From: Misgurnus anguillicaudatus
Lineage: Eukaryota > Chordata > Actinopteri > Cypriniformes > Cobitidae
DNA length: 64,000 nucleotides
NCBI RefSeq assembly: GCF_027580225.2
Contig: NC_073354.2
Location: 11,815,501-11,879,500, forward strand
Direction of reading: 5' to 3'
The notes under the pieces are model-generated. The model searched no databases and was not told the DNA's origin. It saw only the letters and a list, made by a program, of their open reading frames with translations. Shown here piece after piece: positions 24,841-36,932 of the stretch (positions are counted from its first letter, which is position 1; each line of letters starts with the position of its first letter). A program made the position numbers and the translations under genes.

Positions 24841-27357
24841 CCACACGTCAGATGCATGATTAAATTCTAAAATATTTATTTTCTCTGAAACGTTAATACT
24901 TTCTAAGTTAAGAAAACTGTTTAAGTTGATTAAAGTGTTCAATATTTAGTTGAAAACATCACCACTTAAAAACCTAAACAGTAAACACTTATATTCACTT
25001 TTTACAGTAGGGAGTATCGAATGCTGACTATAGTGAAATTAAAGTGTACCTTATTTAGTACACTACAAATGTTTTACATTTATAATATACATGTAACTAC
25101 TGCTCTCTGGTAAGTTTTAGGTATGTGTTATTTCTCCTTAAAAATAAAAGACATTTAATTTAATTAATTAAGGATATAAAATAATGTATTTTAGGAATAT
25201 GCTTTCAGTGCATTGTTATAATGATAACTTTAAGCATACAGTTAAAGTATACCTAAAATATATTTTAAAATAAAAATCAAATTAAAGATGTAAAAAGTAC
25301 AAATATACTAATCAACATTTGAAGTGGATCAAAAAGTTCATCAAATTTTTCCTAAGACATACCAAGAATGGGTATTGTTCAAAATGTTTACCTTTTATGA
25401 AAGGTTTTGATCCACTTCAAATGTTAATGTATGTTGTAATATACTTTCAATAAGTTTAAAGATGGTACAATTCTTTGTAAGTATATTTGTAATATACTAT
25501 TAAAAAGTAAAATATATTTGTTTTTCACCATTGCCCTGCATTGCCCATACTTGGAATGTGGCCTCTGCATATATCTTCAAGTTGTGACTTGTGAACACAC
25601 ACAAAGTCAACTACACTAGTTTGCTTATAAAATATTAAATTTCCATTCAAAACTTTAATGATAATCAATTAAATAATCAATAAATTTAATATGTGTTGTT
25701 TCTGAATATTGGTATAGGGGCAGAGTAATATCCACTATTTAAAGAAAAACCTGTATTTGTAGTTATAGAAAAAAAATGGCCAATAGTGGCCCATTCATAT
25801 TCCTGGATATTGCAAGCTTATCAGAACTTTGTGATATTGTGCATATTTTTATTAAGTAATCTAAATGTAAAGACTTGTTAACTTCATAATTAAAGGGTAA
25901 AGAAAAAAAACAAGAACAAGCACAGAATGTTGAACTTGAGAATGATAGACATCATTAACTATAGTCTGCATGAGTCCTTGCACATCTCCCTCTCTCTCTC
26001 CTTCTGTGTGTGTTAAGTCTTTCTTTTATATCTGTATTATGCATTTTGCAGGTATTTCTTACCTATCTACATGTTTTCCTGTTTGTTTGACCAAACGCCA
26101 CAATAAATCATATTACAGAAAACTACTGTAAGTCACAAAAGTTAAATTCACTACAACAATCATAGCAACTGATGCATCAACTTTGTGCTCAAAGTTTTCA
26201 AAATAATGCCATACTACCAGTGGTGGATGGGGTTGGAGTACAGTATACTCTAAAAACCACTCTTGTAACCATAGGAGAACCATTTTTAGTGCTAAACATC
26301 ATGTAAAACATTCATGCTTGAGCACCACTTTTGGTTCTACAGAGGTGCTATATAGAATGGTTTCCCTATAATTGTGAGCTTTTAGTACTATTTAGCACTA
26401 TTTTTTAAAGTGTGCGCGTATTTTTTTTTAAATAGAACAGATTACAAAATGTACTGTATGACTCAAGTGAAACAACTCCTTAAAATAACAGGTACTGATT
26501 GATTACCTTGTTCATTTTATTTTGCATTTCTGTAAGATACATAAAAATTTTAAATGCAAAATTTTTGATGAAAATGTTTGAGCAATACACTGTTTTGGTA
26601 ATGGGGGATCAAAATCTTGCTTTTATAACAATGCTTTTATATTTAAAACTTGTCCCACCAACTCTAACAAATAAGCAATAAGCTACAAATATGTATGTCT
26701 TGTGATAACAGAGACTACACTGTTTTACATTAAACAACAGGTTTACACATTTACATTACATGTCATAAGGTCACTTAACACTGTTAACAAATCTGTTATA
26801 AAAAGCATTTCCATTCAATTATGCCAAAAAATTAAAAAATATTTTCATTGTACTGTACCTTTTCAAGATGTAAAAAATGAGTATAGCTGGATAGTGGCAA
26901 GTGACACTCAAAGAAACATTTCATTGGGTTAAAATAGGGTTGGAACCAGCGGTCAATGCTTAACCAGTGAAGGAGTACTGTGAAATATGTAGCCTTTAAA
27001 CTCATTGCAACTGATAAAAAATGCATACAAAGCATACCATTACAGGCTCACACGCTAACATCTGCAGAAACAATTTTGAGATTATGCTGGACTTGGTACT
27101 GAGATACAAGAAGTACAATCTACAACTTTAAAATGTACAATTAACTGGTGAAATTAAACTTTTTTTGGTGATCATATTAGAAACAGGCTCTATTAAATGT
27201 CTTCAGATCAGTAGACTTTACTGTATCAATGCAAACAAAGGAATTTTATGGAAAGCAATAAGACACTTCATCGATCTCATAGCTAAATTGACCATAATCA
27301 AAGATCACCTGCTTTTATCAGATTTTATATGATACAGTATGTCATGTTTCATGATCC

Positions 27358-30300
27358 CTATGCGTGTGATGGTAAATAAGCCCAAATCTTGTTGAGGATC
27401 ACAGAAGGGTCTGATCTGAGCATGTACAGACTTTCCCTGCTGAAATAAAGAGCAGAAAGCAGAGCTGCAACAGACAATGAAAACATTAGCGAGACAGACG
27501 AGTGCTGTGACTCCTCATCTGGCACATTGCGTGTTTTCAGGGGCTGAGCGACTCGATCCCACTGCGTCAGGATGGCCTGCCGTGCACCTTCCCATTGGCC
27601 TGGTCCACACAACCGAAACTGGTATGGAGTGCCGGGCCCAAACAGCACTTTAAAACCCAATCTAGGGTCTGTCAGGAGCAACTTCAGGATGGGAGGATTA
27701 ACACCCACTTGTTTAGCAAGTTCATCCATGTACGGGATGTAGTCCACTTGGATGGTATGCCTCTGTGCGGCCACATACCTGCATGAGATTATGATAAATT
27801 AAGCAATGAACTGTAATATAGTGTAGGTTATAATGTATTGTTTCTCAATGTTAAAGTATTATCTGCTCATGTGAGGTGTAAACTGTAGCACCTTCGAGCC
27901 ATTGCCTCCTCCTTTGCTTTAATGTCCTTCAGCATTACATTCATTGAAGGCAGCTTGCAGAGTCCTAAATAAACACATCACAGTTTGTTACTGTACATAA
28001 AAGCACAGTGTGGTGTCAAGTTCATATATTCAGATAAAACTGAAAAGATTAGTTTCATTTAGGATATGTTTATAGGGTAATTGCTTATTAAAGGACTCAT
28101 ATCTCAACGTATTTTTTATTACATCAGGGTTATGTGACAGATTTTTGGACATCCATTGATGCACACTTTAGCATAATCCAGGTATTTTTCAACTACTATA
28201 ATATGATAAATACATATTCAGACTCTTAGCTGCTATTCTGTTTTTTGCACCATATAGGAAGTTAATACCTTTAAAAACGCGTGTGGCCCAGCGCGCTTGC
28301 ATCTCAGAGATTGGCGTAATGGCTCCCAGAGGCTGAATCAGACCAATCACAGCTAGCGTTGGGCGCTCCAGATTTGGTGGATACATATATTTGTACAGGG
28401 ACACCTTGTTTTTTGAAACGGGTATTATGTGTGAAGACAGGAAGGGGAATGAGAAAGTGTAGCCCGTGCAAAACACCACCAGATCGATGTCGTCCTCGAT
28501 AGTGCCATCCTCAAACACCACACTTGAGCCACGAAACTCTCGCACGTTCGGCTTGACCGACACGGTACCAGAGAGAATACGGTTTGGTAAATCATCATTA
28601 GCCATGGGATGTTGGCTGAAAATTCTAGGGGAAAATAAAAGACTCAATTATTACAATATGTAATGTGATTGATCTACTTGTCAAATTTGAATGACCTTAA
28701 CATAAATAATAAACATTTTTCAAAAATAATGACAAAACAACACCTATTCTCAGTTATCTCCATTGATCACGGCATGCACCACTTTGGTGGTGTCCCAATA
28801 ACACCAGAGATTGACAGACCTTGCTCTGGTATAGCAAGTACAAAACCGTATGATTATCATAAAAAGCCAATGATGAAATATCATCTTGTTGCTCCAGTGT
28901 GTGCAGGTACCTGTGGGAAGGCTGCAGTCCATACATCTTGTGATTGAATCTTTGATTGAGTTGTTTCTCTCTCCTACTGACGAAAATTCCAGGCAGCGAT
29001 CTATAAAGCCACAAATACGCTCTGCCTCTTGACATATCTCCAGGAAAACCATTGTATCCTACGCGATTTAGTATCCAAGAACCCTTTCGGGTACTCAAAT
29101 AAACCTGGAAATTAAAGTGAAGAAATGAGACATTAGGCAATATGGTTTGTATCTATGTTATTATTATTTATAATTATTTATTATGTAAAATGCAAAAAAA
29201 AATATATTAATTGAGTACTGACTTGATGGAGATTAACCCTTGCATTATTACTGATGTTTATAGTCCTGATTGTTTGTATTGAAGTAGATGTATCACCTGT
29301 TTGGCCATTCTGCTGAGCTCAACAGCAATATCTCCACCTGAGTTCCCAATGCCAATCACAACGACCCTCTTCCCACGCCATTCTTCAGGGGTTTTGTAGT
29401 CACGACTGTGAAAATACTTCCCCTTAAATTTGTCTATTCCTAAAACAGGATTTGAAACAAAGCTTAAATAATACAGAAATGACTTGAAATACAGAGAATA
29501 TAATTATGCAAAAAAATTATTACAAGAAAAAATAAAATAAAGGTGCTTTATACAATAATAATTTTTGGCTAAATGGTGTCATAAGAACCTTTAACATCGG
29601 AAGGATGAAATGACTGAATGGGTTTTTCGAGAAACCAAAAATGGCTTTTCTATGGCAGAACCTTTTAAGCACCTTTATTTTTAAGAATGTATGAAATAAC
29701 AGTAAAAAATAGTTTTGCAAAAATAAAAGCAGAAGCTAACTTTTTTTGCAGTGTAGTGTTTCGAATATGAATGAAAGCCATCTGAAATTTAAAAATCGTT
29801 GTTTGCATGATTACTGCATATTTATTTATCATGCACAAAAACATTTAAAAGGTAGTACACACCTAACACATACAGTGTGAAATCATGATTTCCAGGATTA
29901 ATTATTAACTCATGGTGAAGTATAAACAATGTCAATTTAAACCCAGCACTACATTGACACGTTTAAGACCCCTGGCCTTCGATAAAAAACTGTTGCACTT
30001 TGCTCACAATTATGCAATAATTACTCAGTGCTTTACCTGGGAAGTCCTGTAGAGGGAGATGTGGATGACAGTGGTGACCTGTGCAGACCATCACAGCATC
30101 AAACACCTGCTTTTCCCTCTTTCCATCCTTCGACTCGGTCTCTACATCCCACTGTCCAGTGTGAGGGAAGTCAGGCCTTGGTGTGACATGAAGGACTTTT
30201 GTCTAAGAAACACAAAGAAATTGTGAAATCTGCTAAAACTCTCACATACCATTATAACGTCAGGCCTGACCTGGAAACGAATGTGCGGTGAAAGCTGGAA

Positions 30301-30740
30301 GTGCTCAGTATACATGCAGAAGTAATCCATGATAAAAGAGTGGTGCATGTAGTTTGGAAAGTGGGCAGGAATGGGAAAATCACTGTAGCACATCATCTCC
30401 TTAGAGGTGTTGATGATCAAAGATTCGTAAATGCTGGCCCGTTCTGGATCCGGATTTTCCTAAGATGGAATAACAGGAAGGAACAGGATCAGCACAGTGA
30501 AGCTCCACCAGCTGATCTGATATTGTTGGGTCTTTTATCATACATTGCTTTTTCCCATTTATTATTCCATTTGAATAATTGTTTTACAGACATGTTAAAC
30601 TTTCTCACCTTAAATCTCCAGAGTCCACCAATGTCATCACTGCTCTCAAAACACACCGGCTCCAGACCTTCATCCAGGCAACATTTAATGCAGGCCAGCC
30701 CTGAGGTTCCTCCACCAATAATAGCAACACGCTTAGCCAT
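27358..30740 (-). CDS. Flavin-containing monooxygenase FMO-B (fmo5-like), 557 aa
   Basis: Exons: 30740-30609, 30459-30271, 30202-30037, 29439-29297, 29104-28911, 28624-28269, 27964-27892, 27778-27358; lengths are identical to FMO-A, including the 194-bp exon 5. The frame is intact. Seen: GGGTSG (FAD), [11 protein letters not shown] (FMO signature), GIGNSGGD (NADPH), FCTGY, and the same hydrophobic C-terminal anchor. Introns are shorter than in A because A's intron 3 carries a transposon. The duplicated flanks show that B arose with A as a block duplication. By eye it differs from A at 9 of 138 residues in the last-exon ORF and at 9 of 64 in exon 5. The upstream block corresponding to A's candidate promoter is missing, so expression may differ. 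No inactivating change was seen. Confidence 0.92.
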
Positions 30741-32842
30741 CCTTATTCACAACCTTCAGACATCAGACAGATAGAGTTAGAATAAAGCTAAATTTTTTTG
30801 CCTTTGCTTTTGTGCAACTATGAAAGTTGTTTTGATGGAGCTAGTTAACCCCAGACTCTTTTTAAATACAGTTTACACTTAACTCTTTACCCGACAGCAT
30901 TTTTTTCAAGGATTACTCCATTTTCATAAAACATTTTCCCTGATAATTTACTTACCCCCCTGCCATCCAAGATGTTTATGACTTTCTTCGTTCAGTCGAG
31001 AACAAATTAAGTTTTTTGAAAACATTTCAGGATTTTTCTCATTTTGATAGACTTTATTGGACCCCACCACTTTCAATGCAGTTTAAAATGGCAGTTTTAA
31101 TGCAGCTTTAAATGACTCTAAATGATCCCAAACGAGGCATCTTATCAAGTGAAACGGTTGTCATTTCTGGCAAGAAAAAAAAATGCACTTTTAAAACACA
31201 ACTTCTCGTTTGCCACCGGCCGTGTGACGCACCAGCACGATTCTTAAAAATACTTGCAAAGTATTTAATGCTTTTGGATCCACATCCATATACAGTATGC
31301 TGTGATGTTTTACAAAGTGAATATGAGCTTCACTTAGTGAATAATAGCTGAAATTGGGATTGCCATTAAAACTCTTTTTTTAAGCGTTAACTCTTAATTG
31401 ACGAGATAACTCGTCAATGGGGGTAAAAAGTTAAGGTATTTGGGGTCATGATGACCCCAGAATTTTACAGAGCAATTGCACAAAAAATGATAAATATTTA
31501 ATAGAAAATATATTTATTTTCATTTGCTTCTTAAATTTATGAAGTGAAAGTGACTTAATTACCATCCTGGTGACTTTGTATGTAATCTACTTAATCTAGG
31601 CAAATAGTTAAATTGCTTTAGGTGTGCATGCGATAAACGTGTAGACACAGGCAGACTCTGTCCTGCTCCTGCTTTTCCGAGTTGACGTGCAGTTAAAAAT
31701 CATAACAAACGACATTAGAAGTTGGAAAGGTTAGGCATGAACAAGATTTTGTAGTGAGTGGGACATATCTCCCCATCCTTAGTGGAAATTACACAAAAAA
31801 TTAAGTTTTTTTATTGTAAAAAGTACAAATATATGTTGTAAATATACTTTATATAACAATTCCTTGTTAGTATATTTGTAATGTACTATTAAAAAGTAAA
31901 GTATATTTGAAATAAAAATATATTCTTTTCTCCTGGCCAATGTATGGGAATCTATATGTTGGAATGTGACGTCACTTTGCATTTAACCCATCACGCACTG
32001 AAAGTTGTGACTTTTCTACACACATAATGAAGCCAACAACACTAGTTTGCTTATAAAATATTACACTTCCACAAAGAATCACTTTAATGATTATCAAAAT
32101 TAAATATGAGTTGTTTCTTAATATTGATCTAGGTGTTAAGGACAGAATAATTAGTTAAAGAAAAACCTGTAGGATTTGCAATTATAAAAAGAGTCCAGAG
32201 AACAGAGTCCAATATGATCTATTGATTTTTCTGGATATTGCAAGCTGCTCCTATACACTGTAAAAAATCCAACTTCCAAGAGGCTATATGCACAGGTTTA
32301 CACATTTACAACAACAGGTTTACACATTTACATAACATGTCATGAGGTCACTTATCATACTGTAAAACAAATGTTAAAAAATTTCCAGTCAATTATGCAG
32401 TTAAACGTTTTTTTTTTGTTGTACCTTACCTAGATGAAAGAAATGAGTATAGTAGCTGGATAGTGTAGTGCCAAATGACACTCAAATAAACATTTCACTA
32501 GGTATAAATAGGGTTGGGACCAGCGGTCAATGCTTAACCAGTCAAATAGAACTTAGAAATATGTAATCTCATTGCTACAAAGTCTCATTGCTACTGTTTG
32601 TAAAACCTAGGGGCATGGCTAGGGGGTGGACATGTGAGGCTAGTGCCACCCATGTTTTATGGTTGGCCATCCTGGCTGCACAGATCAGCTCTAATGCCAC
32701 ATCTGTTGGGCAAAACAGTTTAAAGTAAAATGTCACAGACAATGGAATATTTTCCACTTTCTTTAAAATGTAAACACATTTAAAGTTTCTGGGGATGTGG
32801 TAATTTACTGGTCTGGCATGCTGTATGTGTGACAGACACAAT

Positions 32843-34418
32843 GGCCCTCATTTATCAAAAGTGCGTACACCAAATTTCCAGCGTACACCTTGCGTACACC
32901 CAAAACCACGGTGACTTTGAGATTTATCAATATGGACGTTGGTGTACGGCACCCTCAAATCCTACGCCAGCTCAGGAGGTGGTGTACGCACATTTTGAGT
33001 TAGTGCAGAAATGCGCAAACACTTCCTAACACCACAAAACGCACTGACAAACTAAAATATATGATATATTATGACCCACTGTAAAAAAATAGTAATTATA
33101 AACTTCAGTGTTTATTTTTATGCAACAATGTTCAATGTTTAATTTGTGAGACTTTACCACAGCATTTGATTTGTATGCATATGTAAGTTGAGAGCCTGTG
33201 CGCTTTACCTGATGTTTCAGAGCGAGCATGTGAACGGAGCTTAGTGGGAGCGGAGCGTTGAACCCAGAACGCCCTTTGATAATTTGCTAGTTCGAGAATC
33301 TGTAAAAACGTCTAGCAATAAGTTACGGAATTCAAGCCTTATACATAAATGTAAAGTAAAAATCAAAGTTAAGATTGAGCAGGAAGAAAAAATTGAAAGG
33401 GACTGCGGAGAGACTGTAAAGAGTTAGCAAATATTCTTCCTGGAATCTGAAGCGGCACATTGCAAGAAAGCACAAGGATGTGCTACGAAAACATGGTAAT
33501 GCAATAAAAGGTAAGATAGTTACGTACCATTCGATGATAAATAAATACAGATGAGGTAAGGTAAAATGCTTGTGTTGAATGGAGCCGTAAATTCGATCAT
33601 GATGACATGCGGACAAAATTATGGCCACAAATTATTTTTTATGCTACATTATGGACACTTCTTTTTCTTATTTAGTCTAAAGCATGGCCATAAATTTAGA
33701 ATTTGTTCCCAATATTCAACAGTTTGTTCCTTGAAATTAATTATTATAATATTTCGTAATTATTATTACAATTATTATTACTTCAAATTATGAATTAGCT
33801 AAGTAAAACATGTGGATGTCGTGGAAACAAATTGTTAATTTGAATTATATCCGGAGCTCCGTATCAAACTGGATCTAAGATACAGCTAACAAACAACTGT
33901 ATGTAAATACAGAACAACACACTACAAAAGTTACTACATCATTTTAAAATATTATTTAAAAAAATTAACTGAACCATTAAGCAGACATAGAATTTAGATG
34001 TAGGCAACAGTAAATAATAATAATAATAATAAATAATTATTCTTCTAAATATCAATTAATAATACAAATTAAAATAAGAATATTACAAATTGTTAAATGT
34101 GTCTTTAATCTCACTCTTTAAACTCCGAAATAAAACAATTTTGTTTCTTTTCACTTCCCCGGATTCTCTTCTTTGCCGTCTTTCGTGTGTCAATGGCGTA
34201 AAATGAGGGCGTGGGGGAGGCGGAGACTTGAATTTATATGGGCTTGTTATTCTAATGACGATCGTTTTCAGCCGCAGCATTTATGAAGGGCAGATATTGC
34301 TTACACCTGAATATCAACGGTACGCACAGTTTCATAAATCAGGCGGTGAGAGGAGTGTAAGCATAATCTTACGCCAACATATACGCCCGTTTCTACGCAA
34401 GAATGATAAATGAGGGCC
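32843..34418. mobile_element. 1.6-kb TIR element (GGCCCTCATTTATC ends)
   Basis: The left end GGCCCTCATTTATCAAAAG and the complement of the right end (GGCCCTCATTTATCATTC) are inverted. GCGTACACC-type sub-repeats lie inside both ends. It is flanked by AAT on each side (32840-32842, 34419-34421). Only short, unlikely frames lie inside. Confidence 0.7.
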
Positions 34419-34656
34419 AATAACTTTACATGTTTATTTAAAAACATATTCATTTAACATATCGTCTATGTCTGTCACAGTAAAGGTAAAGAGACTATAT
34501 TGGGAGGGTTCAGGTGCGGATATATAAATGAGAAAAAAACAGAAGTTTGCTTGCCTGGGTGTCAGGTGGATAATTTATTATAACAGGGTTCTGTGATGTT
34601 AGAGCTGATCTGTGTGTCGCTATTAGTCTAGAGCAGTAATAAAATGTAAAAATTTA

Positions 34657-34961
34657 AGACGAGTAGTTATACGAGCAAGTTTGGTGGCACAAAACAAAAC
34701 GCAGCGCCCCTCCAAGCGGACCCAAAAGAGGAACCACACTCCATGGCGCAACAGCACCCTTGGGAGCACCTCGACTCGGCGCAGTAACACCCTCCCTCTC
34801 CCATTATTAGAGGGAGAAGGGGAGCGGACTTTTCAGGCGAGTCGAAGTACTCCCAAAAGTGCCACCACGCCATAAAACATAGTTCTTCTTTTAAATCCGC
34901 TTAGAAAAGCGCTACGTTTTATTTTGTACCACCAAACTTGCTCGCACAACCACTCGTCCCA
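34657..34961. mobile_element. Fold-back element, ~50-bp inverted termini
   Basis: GACGAGTAGTTATACGAGCA at the left is matched by the complement of the right end (GACGAGTGGTTGTGCGAGCA). Similarity continues through AAGTTTGGTGG and the ACAAAA stretch. There is no coding capacity. Confidence 0.65.
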
Positions 34962-35259
34962 AATAGGAAAAACGTTGATGTGTTTGGTCACTTTTAACTT
35001 TATCTCTGATTGGTACCATTGAATGAATGGGGCTAAGCTAAATGCTATTGCAGTGTCTCAACGCACTCCAGCGCTTACGTGCACGCACACAGATGATAGA
35101 GGGATGTATCAACAATTCTTAGTTAAGGTAATAACATAGTTTAATATTAAAAATGAGTAGACTATTCCTTTAATCTCCTTATCCTTTTACATCCAATATA
35201 AATATATATATGCAGTCGACATATATATATATATCTCCCAAGGGGTTTTTATCCTCCTA

Positions 35260-35550
35260 GGACTTTTTTCCCTCCTAGGCTTAAAAAGTCGGGAGTTTAT
35301 TTTCCTAGGGGATTTTTCAACCATGAGGAGTCAGCTGACATTGGTTTAAGTTAGCACCCTCTTCTATACGTTACATTATTAATACGCTCGCTTGTAAAGT
35401 TTATTCATAGCCGCTGTATTTTGCTACTTATGTTGTCTGTTGATTTTTCTGTGTTTTCTCCTGCTTCTATTAATACAAAGCTGCTTTGAAACAATTACCA
35501 ATTGTGAAAAGCGCTATATAAATAAAATTGAATTGAAAAAATTGAATTGA
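35260..35550 (+). mobile_element. Retroposon 3' tail
   Basis: It ends GAAAAGCGCTATATAAATAA followed by AATTGAATTG repeats. This is the kind of tail seen on fish LINE-derived sequences. Only the 3' portion is present. Confidence 0.5.
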
Positions 35551-36932
35551 CAAATGTAACATTCTAATCAGACTCAGTGAATATGCAATTGCAATGGAGG
35601 CTGTACCTGAACTTTGAATATATAACGAACACACTGTTCATTAGAAATAGTATTTTAATAACTTAAAAGAAAACATTTCAAATAATTATATCAGGATTGT
35701 AATACATGATTTACATATCCCCCAGCTTATTAATCAAGTAAAACATGTATTAGAGAGGTTTAAATTAAATATTGACTATTCATGTGAATAGTGAATGACA
35801 GTTTTTTCATTTATTTTTTCATTGCATTTATACAAAGATATTTTGGGTTATAAAATATACTTATATATTATATATTTCGGATATAATGATTTATGTGAAC
35901 GATTGTGGGATAGAAAATGACAAAGCATATGTTATTTAATTACTAGTCTTAATGGGAAAGTTTCATATACATAAAATTAAGTCGTCTGGTGTTAAGCCAT
36001 TTTTTCTATTTTATCAACGAATACTGTAATGTTTTGAGTAAATGTCAAAATAAAAAATGTCCAGGGCTTCTAATATTTTCTGCAAATTGAAAATAGACAA
36101 ATAAACTGCACCACATATAGGTAGGTGCTTCTTTTTCTCTATCTTTATGTTATTGTTTTTGGTTTGGATTATGTAAATCATTTACATGTGCATACTGACT
36201 GGAATTTAAGAGCATAATGCATTGTGCTCTTGTTTTTATAGGTATATGTTCATATGCAATAAAAACAAAAGAAAAGCGATCTAGAGCCTAAAGCAGAAAA
36301 TTTAGACTCAAGCTATGTTCAGCGCTAATCGGGTGATCAGGTCAGTAAAATAAGTGTTTATATTTACCTTTCATAAAAGGTGAACCAGGAGTTTTATTTA
36401 GAAATTATCAGTATACCTTTTCCTTTTGTATAGCATTGGAAATAAATTGTTTAACTTAAATACTTTGTGTATGTTTGTGATTTACAAATTCTGTAAAATG
36501 TATAGAAATTGCGTCTCTATTTTTTTGGCTATGCCCCTTATACAAAGCATACCATCACAGGCTCACACGCTCTAACACATCTGCAGAAATCATTTTTAGA
36601 GATTATGAGATTTTGCTGGACTTCCACTGAAACAAAGTACAGTCTGGATTTTAATTGCATGCTATTTTAAAATATACAAATCTACACTGGTGAATTAAAA
36701 CAATGTCTGTACAATTTAAAAAGATCATTATTGCATGATTTTTTGGCAATCATATGAAATGTTTTTTTTTTAAATGTCCTTAGATCAGTAGACTTTACTG
36801 TATCAATGCTGACAGCAAATTCAGGAACAATAAGGCACTTCATCTATCCCACAGCTAAAATTGACCATAATCAAAGATCACCTGGTTTGCTGTCAGATAT
36901 TATATGATACAGTATGTCATGTTTCATCATCC

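Larger units (their letters stand above)
22732..27357. other. FMO-A to FMO-B intergenic region
   Basis: Blocks at about 22,860-23,560 and 25,440-27,010 match blocks upstream of FMO-B (30,850-31,600 and 31,800-32,590). The middle part (23,600-25,430) is absent from the B-C interval. It contains the repeat at 23,935-24,235 and the candidate promoter at 24,762. No coding gene was found. Confidence 0.6.
32606..36539. mobile_element. Inserted composite block in the B-C interval
   Basis: It is bounded by inverted words AGGGGCATGGC (32,610) and GGCTATGCCCCTT (36,526), exactly where B-C and A-B homology breaks. It may be one large element carrying later insertions, or several independent ones. No transposase frame was recognised. 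Confidence 0.4.
30741..36932. other. FMO-B to FMO-C intergenic region with ~3.9-kb inserted block
   Basis: Sequence matching the A-B interval runs to about 32,590 and resumes at about 36,540 (TACAAAGCATACCAT). Everything between is extra. No host coding gene was recognised. The interval holds several elements listed separately and long AT-rich DNA. Confidence 0.6.
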
